A DNA stretch of 64,000 bases from Chryseobacterium mucoviscidosis (GTDB lineage Bacteria; Bacteroidota; Bacteroidia; Flavobacteriales; Weeksellaceae), in contig NZ_MVAG01000122.1 of assembly GCF_002177115.1 (NCBI RefSeq), forward strand, positions 496,001 through 560,000, written 5' to 3'. Each line of letters starts with the position of its first letter. The stretch's first letter is position 1. The notes beneath the pieces were generated by a model. It worked only from the letters and a program-made list of their open reading frames with translations, did no database searches and was not told the DNA's origin. A program made the translations under genes and the position numbers. Below are positions 46,139 through 54,985 of this stretch, piece by piece.

Positions 46139-47367
46139 TAGGAATTTAAAAATTTAATAATCGAATATCCAACCTCTTTAGCCAAATTAACAGGAACTGC
46201 ATTTCCTATTTGTTTATATTGCTGAGCCATAGAACCTGCAAAATCCCAATCATCTGGAAAAGTTTGAATTCTCGCATACTCACGCACCGTAAAAGGTCGT
46301 GTTTCATCAGGATGGCATCTTTCAGTTTGCTTTTGCGCCGGACTGCAAGTGAGTGTTAAGCTAGGCTCATCCCATCCTATTCTTCTTGCCATTCCTGTTT
46401 TTCCTCCTCCTAAATAAAAACTTCCACCCATATATTCTTTCTGGATTTCAAGAGGCAAATCTCTCCAATAACCTTTTGGAGGGACTAAATCCAATACATC
46501 TTTTTTACTTTTAGGATATGTTGCTCCATGTGAAACAGGAACATCACAATCGAATAATTCACCTTTTTTTAAAGCATCCTTCAAATTATATATTTTAGAA
46601 TATGCTTGAGGGTAGCTAAAATTAATATTTATATCTTTTCTGATACCTACTAAAATTAATCTTTCTCTTTTTTGCGGAACCTTGAAATCTATAGCTCTTA
46701 AAACTTCTACAGGAACTACATTATAACCTATCTCATCTAAGATTGAAATCATACCTCTTAAAGTATTTCCACCATCATGACTTAGAAGCCCTTTCACATT
46801 TTCACCTATACAAATTAGAGGGTTAACTTCCTGAACGGCTCTTGCAAATTCATAAAACAGAGTTCCTCTTGCATCTTCCAAACCTAACCTTTTACCTGCA
46901 TAACTAAATGCCTGACAAGGAAAACCTCCGGTTACAACATCTATTTTTCCGCTATATTGTGTAAAGCTAAAGTTTTTTATATCACCTTCCAGAACGGTCC
47001 AATGTGGTCTGTTCTTTCTTAACGTCTGGCAGGCAAATTTATCGATTTCATTTAATGCTTCGCATTTTAAACCTGCTTTTTCTAAACCAATTGCTAAACC
47101 GCCTGCTCCTGCAAACAACTCTAAAACTTTATATTCATTTTCAGCTTTAGCATAGTTATCTGTTGATTTATTATTATCAATTAAAAAATCTGGAAATAAG
47201 TTTTCTATATCATTTCTGTGATAAACCCTATAATTACTCATTGGCTCTCTCACAGCAACCAACTTTCCCTCATCATCCCATCTTCTTAGTGTTTTTGTAC
47301 TTTTATTTAAAATTTCTGCGGCTTCGGATATTGTGTAATATTCTTTAATAACCATATTGGACAACAT
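46111..47367 (-). CDS. DNA (cytosine-5-)-methyltransferase with N-terminal MerR-like HTH
   Basis: This modification enzyme of the R-M pair has 418 residues. Residues about 8-56 (YYTISEAAEILNKSTKTLRR, then YRVYHRNDIENLF) form a MerR/excisionase-like helix-turn-helix, unusual in a methyltransferase. The m5C motifs follow in order: I (VLELFAGAGGLAIGL, about 81-95), IV (GGFPCQAFS, catalytic Cys151), VI (GENV), VIII (QKRERLILVG) and X (QIGNAVPVNLAKEVG). The HTH could repress its own promoter or that of the nuclease. It runs tail to tail into the REase gene. A second ATG (47355) is possible. Confidence 0.92.
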   Translation of the reverse strand: MLSNMVIKEYYTISEAAEILNKSTKTLRRWDDEGKLVAVREPMSNYRVYHRNDIENLFPDFLIDNNKSTDNYAKAENEYKVLELFAGAGGLAIGLEKAGLKCEALNEIDKFACQTLRKNRPHWTVLEGDIKNFSFTQYSGKIDVVTGGFPCQAFSYAGKRLGLEDARGTLFYEFARAVQEVNPLICIGENVKGLLSHDGGNTLRGMISILDEIGYNVVPVEVLRAIDFKVPQKRERLILVGIRKDININFSYPQAYSKIYNLKDALKKGELFDCDVPVSHGATYPKSKKDVLDLVPPKGYWRDLPLEIQKEYMGGSFYLGGGKTGMARRIGWDEPSLTLTCSPAQKQTERCHPDETRPFTVREYARIQTFPDDWDFAGSMAQQYKQIGNAVPVNLAKEVGYSIIKFLNSYYNSLKLKS

Positions 47368-47523
47368 TAGACATTGGTTACAAATTTATTTTAAATTTTC
47401 TTTGCACACAATAATGATTTTTAAGAAAAAAAATTATAAATTAAAGCGATATTCACTTTATATAGATCTTTCAAACAAAACAAATTAATAATCAAAAACT
47501 TACACTTTCTCAATTAAAAACCT

Positions 47524-47531
47524 TAATTTTG
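47524..47531 (+). promoter_or_regulatory. Candidate -7 box for the DnaJ-KTSC gene
   Basis: TAATTTTG matches TAnnTTTG 25 bases before the ATG at 47557. Confidence 0.5.
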
Positions 47532-47556
47532 CACCCCGAAATAAGGATCATCCATT

Positions 47557-48003
47557 ATGAAAAAATTAGGCGAATACAGAAAGCTTCTGGAAGTTGATAA
47601 AAATGTAACACTGAAGGAATTGAAAACCATCTACAGGAATACGATGAAAGATACGCATCCAGATAAATTCATCAATGATGAAGCAGGAAAGCAGGAAGCA
47701 GAAGAAAAAAGCAAATCTGTGATTGAAGCCTATCATTTTCTGGTAAGCATCAATCCGGAAACGCAGGAAAAATACAAAGAAGAATATACCGAAACCATTA
47801 CGAAATCTAATATTCAGGATTTTTATCTGGAAAAATCGGTTCTTAAAGTACAGCACCTGAACGGAAACATGTACGAATATCTTGGAGTTCCGAAAAATAC
47901 CTACATCAAAATGGTGAATTCCGATTCTCCTAGCCGTTTTGCAAGAAGACATATTTACGGAAGTTTTGTCTACAGAAAAGCCGGTGAAGCAATGGCGGAA
48001 TAA
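47557..48003 (+). CDS. J-domain protein with C-terminal KTSC domain
   Basis: Residues about 1-62 form a short J domain with the essential HPD triad (MKDTHPDKFI) that stimulates DnaK. Residues about 95-148 match the KTSC domain (VLKVQHLNGNMYEYLGVPKN to FARRHIYGSFVYRK), a small RNA- or protein-binding fold. The total is 148 residues. The link suggests that a DnaK client or RNA-related target is recognised by KTSC, but this is inference. It is a single gene with its own promoter. Confidence 0.82.
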   Translation: MKKLGEYRKLLEVDKNVTLKELKTIYRNTMKDTHPDKFINDEAGKQEAEEKSKSVIEAYHFLVSINPETQEKYKEEYTETITKSNIQDFYLEKSVLKVQHLNGNMYEYLGVPKNTYIKMVNSDSPSRFARRHIYGSFVYRKAGEAMAE

Positions 48004-48061
48004 TCCCCTATTTACGATTAAATAAGAGCTTTCAATTAATTTTGGAAGCTTTTTTTTGAAA

Positions 48062-48310
48062 CTTGTCTAAACTTTTTTACCGCAAAAGATGCAAAAGATT
48101 GTAACACTTTAGTTATTAATTTTAATACTTAAATATAAAAAGAGCTCATAAGTTAAAAAATCAAAGATTTTTCTCTTTGCAGACTTTTGAAATACTTTAA
48201 ATAAACTCAACAAAGTCTTTTGTCTCTTTTGCGGTTACATTTAAAATTAGTTTAAACAAACTTTTGATTAAACTTTAATTTTAACGCAAAAGGGTCGCAA
48301 GTCTTTTATA
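48062..48310. repeat. ~200-bp palindromic element, subfamily 2 copy C, plus partial copy
   Basis: The main copy spans about 48062-48262, from CTTGTCTAAACTTTTTTACC to TTAGTTTAAACAAAC. A partial end (TTAACGCAAAAGGGTCGCAA) follows to about 48310. It shares CGCAAAAGATGCAAAAGATT with the reverse complement of copy D at 59.7 kb. It lies downstream of the J-domain gene. No coding capacity. Confidence 0.7.
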
Positions 48311-48445
48311 AATTATTGAACATACTTTTCGATCGTAAAGGCGTTTTACTCATCAAATGAGCAATCATATTTCTTTTCTTTTTTAAGAATGTGTCGTCGC
48401 TTCAAAACTACGTTTGCAGGTCTTCAGTCTGTTCGCAATGACATA

Positions 48446-48476
48446 AAAAAACCGCATCATTGCTGATACGGTTTTC
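48446..48476 (-). terminator. Terminator after the RND operon
   Basis: AAAACCGCATCA pairs with TGATACGGTTTT (48464-48475) with one mismatch. On the minus strand a T-run follows, just past the RND pump stop. Confidence 0.8.
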
Positions 48477-48502
48477 GGTTAGGTTAATTAAAGGTTGTTA
48501 TA

Positions 48503-51500
48503 TTAATCTAAATGTTTTGGAGTAAAACCATCTTCACTTAGTTCTCTGTGTTCATAATCAGCTTTCATTTCAGCTTCATAATCTACTTTTTCATGTTTAC
48601 CCATCCTTCTAAGAATTGAATCAAATAAAGAGTAAACGACCGGTACAATAATCAAAGTAAGGAATAGAGACGATGTTAAACCACCGATAACTACCCATGC
48701 CAAACCTTTGTTCATCTCCGCTCCTGCTCCGGTTGCCAATGCGATCGGCAACATCCCGAAGATCATTGCGATTGTTGTCATCAGGATCGGACGAAGACGG
48801 GCGTGATTTGCCTGTACCAAAGCGTCGTGTGTATTGGCTCCGGCTTCTTTTCTGGCGTTGGCAAAGTCAACGATCAAAATTGCATTCTTCGCAACCAGAC
48901 CAATCAACATGATCATCCCCAACATCGTAAAGATATTCAGTGAATTTGCTGTTAAGGCAAGAATTACCATTACTCCGATCATCGCCAGAGGAATTGAGAA
49001 TAATACCACGAAAGGATACACAAAACTATCATACAATGAAACCATTACAAGATAAACCAATACAATAGCCGCCAATAATGCGATTCCCAACGTACCGAAA
49101 CCTTCCTGCTGGTTTTCCATATCTCCACTCCAGATGTAATCTACTCCTACAGGTTTGCTCTTGCTGTCCATGAACTGTTTTGCCCATTCGTTGGCAACGT
49201 CTCCTACAGGCCTACCCACTGCTTTAGCTCTTACTTTTACAGAAGGTGATTTGTCTCTACGCTCAAGCAAACTCGGTCCAGATCCCATTTTAACCTCAGC
49301 AAACTGACTAAGACGTACCTGCTGTCCCTGAGGATTTGTAAACATTAAGTTTTTAACATCATCAATAGACTGTCTGTTCGCATCTCCGAAACGGATGTTG
49401 ATGTCATATTCATATTCTCCTGCTCTGAATTTTCCGTCTGTATTTCCGTTGAATGCCGTCTGCATTGTCTGTCCTACACTTGAAAGATTCAAACCTAAAG
49501 AAGCCATTTTATCTCTGTCGATATTTACCTGAACTTCAGGATTTCCTGAATCGGTTGACAATTCTGCATCTACTGCTCCAGGAACTTTTTTCAGCAATTC
49601 TAAGATTCTTGTTGCTTCTTTTACGGCTGTTGCATTATCCGGAGCGGTTACCACCATTTCAATCGGCGCATTTTCAGCACCCATGATTCCGATTGGGGCA
49701 GTTTTGAACTCTACTCCTGTAAATTTCTCTTCTAAAGCTCTTTTTATTTTTGCAGCTTTGATGTTGGTGCTTTCAGAACGCTCGGATTTATCTGTTAGGT
49801 TTACCTGAACTTCCGACTGATAGGTTGTCGCCTGAGCTCCCCCAAAACCGGTTGACTGCTGTCCTACTGTTGTAATTAAATCTACAACATCTTTATCGTT
49901 TCTTAAAAATCGCTCAACATCTAACGTAAGCTGATTGGTTTTTTCAACGGTTGCATCTTTCGGTAATTCCATCTGAACAAGGAACTGTCCTCTGTCGATC
50001 GGCGGGAAAAATTCTCCTCCGATAAATCCGAATGCTACTAACATGAATGAAGAAATCAATACGATGAAAGTAATCACGACTGTGGAAATTCTTCTTAATG
50101 TGGTTTTTAAACACCATTCAAGAATTCCTGTGATCCAGTGCGTGAATTTATCAATTAAACCCTCAAACCAAAGGATGAATTTTTCGAACCAGTTTTTCCC
50201 TGTTAAATGCTCAAGCTTACCAAATCTTGAAGACAGCCACGGAATGATGGTAAATGATGCGACCAATGAAAGCAATGTCGCAATAACCACCGTGACGCAG
50301 AACTGAGCCAGAATGTTCGCTACCAAACCTGAACTCATCGCAATCGGTAAAAATACCACTACAATTACCAAAGTAATCGCTGCAACGGTAAATCCGATCT
50401 CGGAAGCTCCGTCGTAGGCTGCCCTGATTTTGCTTTTCCCCATCTCCATGTGACGGTAAATATTTTCCAGTACAACGATCGCGTCATCCACAAGAATACC
50501 TACCACCAAAGAAAGTCCCAGTAAACTCATCAAATTCAGGGTATATCCCATTAAATTCATTCCGATGAATGTTGCCACCAATGAAGCCGGGATAGAAACC
50601 ATTACAATGAATGCGTTTCTGATGCTGTGAAGGAATAGTAACATTACAATTGCTACCAGAATAATCGCTAAGAATAAGTCGAAAATTACGTGGTTGGCAG
50701 ATTCAAGGGTAAAGTCTGTAGTATTGTTTACCACTTTCACCTTTACACCCTGGACTTTGTACGCTTCCTGAACGGTTTCAATGGTTTTCTCAACACTTTC
50801 AGATACTGCAACCGCATTGGCATCAGATTGTTTTTTAACCTGCATTAAGATGGTAGGAAACTGGTTGAATCTCGCTACTTTCTCCACATCTTTCTGAGAA
50901 TCGAAAACCGTAGCAATATCAGACAAACGAACCTGCGCTCCGTTTTTATTGGAAACCACAAGATTGTTCATTTCTGCTACAGATTTATACTTTCCGGATA
51001 ATCTGATCGTAGATTTTGAGGTTCTCGTTTTAAGACTTCCTGTCGGGAAATCTAAGTTTGAAGAAAGAATTGCCTGTTGAACATCTCCAATGGAAAGTCC
51101 GTAACCCTGCAGTTTTTTCTCATCAAGATTCACCTGAATTTCTCTTTCCTGTCCACCTACAAGATCCACTTGTGCGACACCGTTTACACGGGAGAAAATC
51201 GGCTCAATTTTTTTATCTAAAAGATCATAGAGCTCCTTATTGTTTAATTTGTCTGAAGAAATACTCATCGTGATGATTGGTAAATCATCCAGAGAGAATT
51301 TGTTTAGAGACGGTGCATCCACATCATCCGGAAGGTCTGCAAGAATTGCGTTTACCTTTCTCTGGGCATCATTCAATGCATAATCTACATCGGCTCCGTC
51401 ATTCAACTGAACCATAATAACGGATAAACTTTCATAGGAAGAAGATTCTACTTTCTTCACGTTTTCCAAAGAACCAACGGCATCTTCAATTTTTCGGGTA

Positions 51501-51688
51501 ACGGATGTTTCCACCTCTGCAGGGGAAGCTCCCGGATACACCGTAGAAATGGTTACCATATTGGTTTCAAACTTCGGAATCAATTCGTATCCCATGAGTG
51601 TGTAACTCAGGATACCTCCCAACGTAAGAATCGTAAACAATACGATTACCAACGAAGGTCTTTTTATCGATATTTCTGCTAACTTCAT
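48503..51688 (-). CDS. RND efflux pump inner-membrane permease (HAE1/AcrB-like)
   Basis: This 1061-residue permease has the two-fold RND layout: a transmembrane helix near 10-30, a first porter domain, six helices (about 335-540), a second porter domain, and six C-terminal helices. Family motifs include YPGASPAEVETSVTRKIEDA and GILVDDAIVVLENIYRHMEMG with the proton-relay Asp pair, and MIMLIGLVAKNAILIVDFAN. It exports drugs, detergents or metabolites using proton flow. Length and motifs are normal. It is last in the tetR-tolC-adaptor-pump operon, 7 bases after the adaptor gene. Confidence 0.95.
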   Translation of the reverse strand: MKLAEISIKRPSLVIVLFTILTLGGILSYTLMGYELIPKFETNMVTISTVYPGASPAEVETSVTRKIEDAVGSLENVKKVESSSYESLSVIMVQLNDGADVDYALNDAQRKVNAILADLPDDVDAPSLNKFSLDDLPIITMSISSDKLNNKELYDLLDKKIEPIFSRVNGVAQVDLVGGQEREIQVNLDEKKLQGYGLSIGDVQQAILSSNLDFPTGSLKTRTSKSTIRLSGKYKSVAEMNNLVVSNKNGAQVRLSDIATVFDSQKDVEKVARFNQFPTILMQVKKQSDANAVAVSESVEKTIETVQEAYKVQGVKVKVVNNTTDFTLESANHVIFDLFLAIILVAIVMLLFLHSIRNAFIVMVSIPASLVATFIGMNLMGYTLNLMSLLGLSLVVGILVDDAIVVLENIYRHMEMGKSKIRAAYDGASEIGFTVAAITLVIVVVFLPIAMSSGLVANILAQFCVTVVIATLLSLVASFTIIPWLSSRFGKLEHLTGKNWFEKFILWFEGLIDKFTHWITGILEWCLKTTLRRISTVVITFIVLISSFMLVAFGFIGGEFFPPIDRGQFLVQMELPKDATVEKTNQLTLDVERFLRNDKDVVDLITTVGQQSTGFGGAQATTYQSEVQVNLTDKSERSESTNIKAAKIKRALEEKFTGVEFKTAPIGIMGAENAPIEMVVTAPDNATAVKEATRILELLKKVPGAVDAELSTDSGNPEVQVNIDRDKMASLGLNLSSVGQTMQTAFNGNTDGKFRAGEYEYDINIRFGDANRQSIDDVKNLMFTNPQGQQVRLSQFAEVKMGSGPSLLERRDKSPSVKVRAKAVGRPVGDVANEWAKQFMDSKSKPVGVDYIWSGDMENQQEGFGTLGIALLAAIVLVYLVMVSLYDSFVYPFVVLFSIPLAMIGVMVILALTANSLNIFTMLGMIMLIGLVAKNAILIVDFANARKEAGANTHDALVQANHARLRPILMTTIAMIFGMLPIALATGAGAEMNKGLAWVVIGGLTSSLFLTLIIVPVVYSLFDSILRRMGKHEKVDYEAEMKADYEHRELSEDGFTPKHLD

Positions 51689-51695
51689 AAATCTT

Positions 51696-52757
51696 CTACT
51701 TTACGATATTTACTTTAGATCCGTTATCCAGATTGATCTGTCCGCTGGTAACCACCTGTTCTCCGCCATTCAGTCCGCTTAAAACCTGAACTTTATCGCC
51801 ATATACTTTTCCAACGGTTACTTTGATGAGTTTTGCAACGCCATTCTGTACAACAAATAATTGTCCGGAACTTACTCCGTTTACAAATGCTTCTGCAGGA
51901 ACCGTTAACATATTCTGTGTTTCTGCGCCGTTGTTTGTTTTAAATGTTGCTGTTGCATACATCCCGGCTTTCAGGTTTCCTCTGTTCTGAACTTCAATTT
52001 CAACAGGGAAATTTAAAGAAGCATCACTTTTAGGAGCGATAAATGTAATTCTTCCCACAAATGAATCTTCCGGTAAAACGTTTACTTTAATCGGAACTTC
52101 CTGCCCTAACTGAATTTTCCCGATCTGGCTTTCATCAACCAAAACTGAAAGTTTTAAGCTGTTGATGTTTACGATTTCGAAAAGTCCTGTTCCCGGAGCA
52201 ACCACCATTCCCGGCTCTACCATTTTTTTATTGATGGTTCCGCTGATTCCCGCACGAATGCTTGTATCGTTTACTTTTACGCCCTGAGCTCTTAGAGCAG
52301 CCTGAGCGTTTTTAAGCTGTAATCTTGAATTATCAAGCTGTTGTTTGGTAACTCCTCCTGTTTTGAAAGCATTTTCGTAACGCTGGTTGTCCGCAATCGC
52401 ATTCTGCAAATTGTTCTGAGCCTGAGTAACATCTACTTCAATGGCATCTCTTTTAATGGTTGCCAAAACCTGTCCTGCTCCCACTCTTGAGCCTTCTTTT
52501 ACCAAAACGCTTACCACGCGTCCTGAAATTTCAGAAGACTGGTTCATTTCCTGCTTCGGGATAAATGTTCCGTTTGCACTGTAATCTGTATCGATATTTT
52601 CTCTGGAAACCGTTACCACGTTTACATTGATCTTATCTACCTGCTTTGCAACTTCTTTTACTTCCTGCGTCTGCTTTTCTTTATTTCCGGCAATCTTGTA
52701 AGCTGCCAAACCAACCAGTACGGCTGCTACGATGATATATATTAAAGTTTTTTTCAT
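51696..52757 (-). CDS. RND efflux periplasmic adaptor (MFP)
   Basis: The 353-residue protein joins the pump to the outer-membrane channel. A hydrophobic N-terminus (TLIYIIVAAVLVGLAAYKIAG) acts as anchor or uncleaved signal. I see no lipobox Cys. The barrel-sandwich hybrid parts are SGRVVSVLVKEGSRVGAGQV and AGISGTINKKMVEPGMVVAP, with a short alpha-hairpin between, then a beta-barrel and membrane-proximal domain. It is 6 bases from the outer-membrane gene. Confidence 0.94.
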   Translation of the reverse strand: MKKTLIYIIVAAVLVGLAAYKIAGNKEKQTQEVKEVAKQVDKINVNVVTVSRENIDTDYSANGTFIPKQEMNQSSEISGRVVSVLVKEGSRVGAGQVLATIKRDAIEVDVTQAQNNLQNAIADNQRYENAFKTGGVTKQQLDNSRLQLKNAQAALRAQGVKVNDTSIRAGISGTINKKMVEPGMVVAPGTGLFEIVNINSLKLSVLVDESQIGKIQLGQEVPIKVNVLPEDSFVGRITFIAPKSDASLNFPVEIEVQNRGNLKAGMYATATFKTNNGAETQNMLTVPAEAFVNGVSSGQLFVVQNGVAKLIKVTVGKVYGDKVQVLSGLNGGEQVVTSGQINLDNGSKVNIVK

Positions 52758-52763
52758 AGTTTA

Positions 52764-54113
52764 TTACGGGTTTTGTAGTGTATTTAATTCTCCTTTTGCT
52801 TTAATTAGCTTGATTTCAGCCTGTTTGTAATCCAACAAAGCATTCGCGTAATTCTGTTTTGCCTGCGTTAAAGCATTTTCTGCATCCAGAACTTCTGTAA
52901 GTGTTGCTAAACCGTACTGGTAGTTGGATTGTGTATTTTTCTGAACTCTTTCTGCCAATCCTACGTTGTCTTTCATGCTTTCAATATTAATTAAAGCATT
53001 TTCTATGTTGGTAATGGCATTTTTATAATCTAAATTCAGACTTAACTGTGTATTCTGTATATCCAGATCAAGATCCTGAATATCGATTTCTGCCTGATTG
53101 ATCTTTGCTTTTGTAGCTCCTCCGGTGAAAATCGGGATATTAACATTTAACCCGATTGCAGAGTAATCGCTCCAAAGCACACCGTTCTTAAGTCCGTTGG
53201 TTAATGGAAATTTTGCTCCGTTTGCACCCCAACCGTAATTGGCAACCAGACTTACTGTAGGGTAAAGATATGCTTCTGTCGCTTTTTTATTGAACACTAA
53301 AAGTTCTCTGTTTTTGTTTAAAACTTTGATTTCGGTACGGTTGTCAAGGTTTAAATTTCCTGCAACCAATTCTGGTTTTGGTTCAATTGTTTTTTCTTCC
53401 AGTTCAATATCAGATTCAATCGGAACCCCCATGTAGAACTTCAGTGCGTTTTTAGCCAACTGCACAGAATTAATTAACGTCTGTTTGTTTGATCCGATGT
53501 TGGTAAGCTGAACATTGGTTCTGTCCAGATCAATAGATTTTGCCAAACCGTTATCTACCAGACTTTTAATTACATTTCTTACTTTTTCCGTATTCGCATA
53601 GCTTGCTTCTACGGTTTTAAGATTTTCTTCCTGAACAAAAACCTGATAATAAGCTGATGCTACGTTTTCAATGATCTGTTCGTTGGTAAGCTGGGCATTA
53701 AGCACATAAAATTCTCTGGTAGATTTTGCCGCTTTCAGTCCGGTGAAAACTCTCTGATCGAAAATTGCCTGCTGAAGCTGTACGGAAGCGGTAGAGTTCC
53801 ACGGCTGACCGAACTGTGCTCTGATTTTTTCTCCTCCAAACTCAAGAAGGGACTCCTGAATGATGGGATTGTAGGTAAGACCTGCTGTTGCGGAAATCTG
53901 TGGTAAAGCTCCTGCTTTTGCCTCATCAATCTTATATTCGGCTTTTTTGATCTGTAAAGCTGCCTTTTTGGCTTCAGCTTTATTCTGAAGTGCCTGCTTA
54001 ATTGCTTCCTGCAAGGAAACCTGCTGTTGTGCAGACACCGATGAAAAACCGAACATCATAAATGCAGCCGCTATTCCTACTTTTAGCTTGTTTGCAGTTA
54101 CACGTTTTTTCAT
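52764..54113 (-). CDS. TolC-family outer-membrane channel
   Basis: The 449-residue protein has a signal peptide ending in SSVSAQ (about 1-29) and the repeated helical OEP pattern, with long amphipathic heptad-rich helices and two short strand segments. It reads VSLQEAIKQALQNKAEAKKA at the start and NYQYGLATLTEVLDAENALT near the end. It forms the exit duct of the tripartite pump. The gene is first of the three transport genes, 97 bases after the TetR gene. Confidence 0.93.
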   Translation of the reverse strand: MKKRVTANKLKVGIAAAFMMFGFSSVSAQQQVSLQEAIKQALQNKAEAKKAALQIKKAEYKIDEAKAGALPQISATAGLTYNPIIQESLLEFGGEKIRAQFGQPWNSTASVQLQQAIFDQRVFTGLKAAKSTREFYVLNAQLTNEQIIENVASAYYQVFVQEENLKTVEASYANTEKVRNVIKSLVDNGLAKSIDLDRTNVQLTNIGSNKQTLINSVQLAKNALKFYMGVPIESDIELEEKTIEPKPELVAGNLNLDNRTEIKVLNKNRELLVFNKKATEAYLYPTVSLVANYGWGANGAKFPLTNGLKNGVLWSDYSAIGLNVNIPIFTGGATKAKINQAEIDIQDLDLDIQNTQLSLNLDYKNAITNIENALINIESMKDNVGLAERVQKNTQSNYQYGLATLTEVLDAENALTQAKQNYANALLDYKQAEIKLIKAKGELNTLQNP

Positions 54114-54210
54114 AATATTATACTTCGTTTATTTTTTTTTAATGTAATTATTCTGATAAATGATATTATTCCGAATGACGAATGAATTCTTAAAATACTT
54201 TAACTCTTTT

Positions 54211-54804
54211 TTAGTTTTTGAATAACATATTTAATATGATTTCTTTTCTTTCGGAAATAATTTTATCAAACTCTTTATCGCTGATCATTAAATTTTCCAT
54301 AAAAAGAGGTCTTACTGCACTCGGAAAAACCAAAAGCGAAACCATATTTAAAACAAACTGTATGGGTTTCATTTTTTCAATATTTCCTAATTCCATTTCG
54401 GCTTCTATATCTCTGTACAAGCGATCAAGTTCATCTTTTTCAATATCTTTTTTATGACAGTTTCCTTTGTTGATCTGCGAAACGATGTAGGTTTCCAGAT
54501 AAGGATACTGAAGACTTGTAGATAAACTTCCTTCTATGAACTGGCTGATCTTTTCTTTCAGAGGAAGATCAGAATTCATGATGATTTCAGATTTTTCTTT
54601 TTCCACTTTCTGAGCTTCATCAAAAATAATCTGGATGAGGTTATCTCTTGAGCTGAAGTAATAGTTGATAAGCGTTCTGTTGACACCGGCTTCATCTGCA
54701 ATCTCCTGAGTAGTAGCGTCAAACTTACCTTTCACAAAGAATAAATTCTTTGCTGTGTCTTTAATTAATTCCTGTGTTTGGTCTTTTTTTGCTTGATTTG
54801 ACAT
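54211..54804 (-). CDS. TetR-family repressor of the efflux operon
   Basis: The 197-residue regulator has an N-terminal TetR HTH (about 12-55; FDATTQEIADEAGVNRTLIN then YYFSSRDNLI) and a helical ligand domain. It heads the efflux operon and has repeated TTAAACAAA motifs just upstream, a plausible autoregulatory operator. Ligand loss of repression would induce the pump. The effector is unknown. Confidence 0.92.
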   Translation of the reverse strand: MSNQAKKDQTQELIKDTAKNLFFVKGKFDATTQEIADEAGVNRTLINYYFSSRDNLIQIIFDEAQKVEKEKSEIIMNSDLPLKEKISQFIEGSLSTSLQYPYLETYIVSQINKGNCHKKDIEKDELDRLYRDIEAEMELGNIEKMKPIQFVLNMVSLLVFPSAVRPLFMENLMISDKEFDKIISERKEIILNMLFKN

Positions 54805-54886
54805 TTTTGTTAAACAAATTTGTGCAAATGTAAATCAAAAATATTTTTTGACAAAATTGTTAAACAAAATTATTAAACAAATTTGT
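54805..54886 (-). promoter_or_regulatory. Candidate TetR operator region
   Basis: Three copies of TTnTTAAACAAA lie upstream of the TetR start: TTGTTAAACAAA at 54807-54818 and 54857-54868, and TTATTAAACAAA at 54870-54881. Each core is nearly palindromic. They sit between the regulator and the divergent T9SS gene. Confidence 0.5.
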
Positions 54887-54985
54887 ATGATTTGCATCAT
54901 ATTTTAAATCTTATTCTGACATTGCGTTTTATTAATCTTTTTGAAATAGCGGATTTTAATATATTTGCCGAAAAATTAGTAACCA

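Noticed and set aside
46111..47367. Orphan regulatory methyltransferase
   Set aside because: The adjacent EcoO109I-like nuclease with overlapping 3' ends makes a restriction-modification pair the simpler reading.
48062..48310. Repeat element taken as a small gene or tRNA-like fold
   Set aside because: No open frame of useful length. The matching copy at 59.7 kb and the inverted ends identify it as a dispersed palindromic element.
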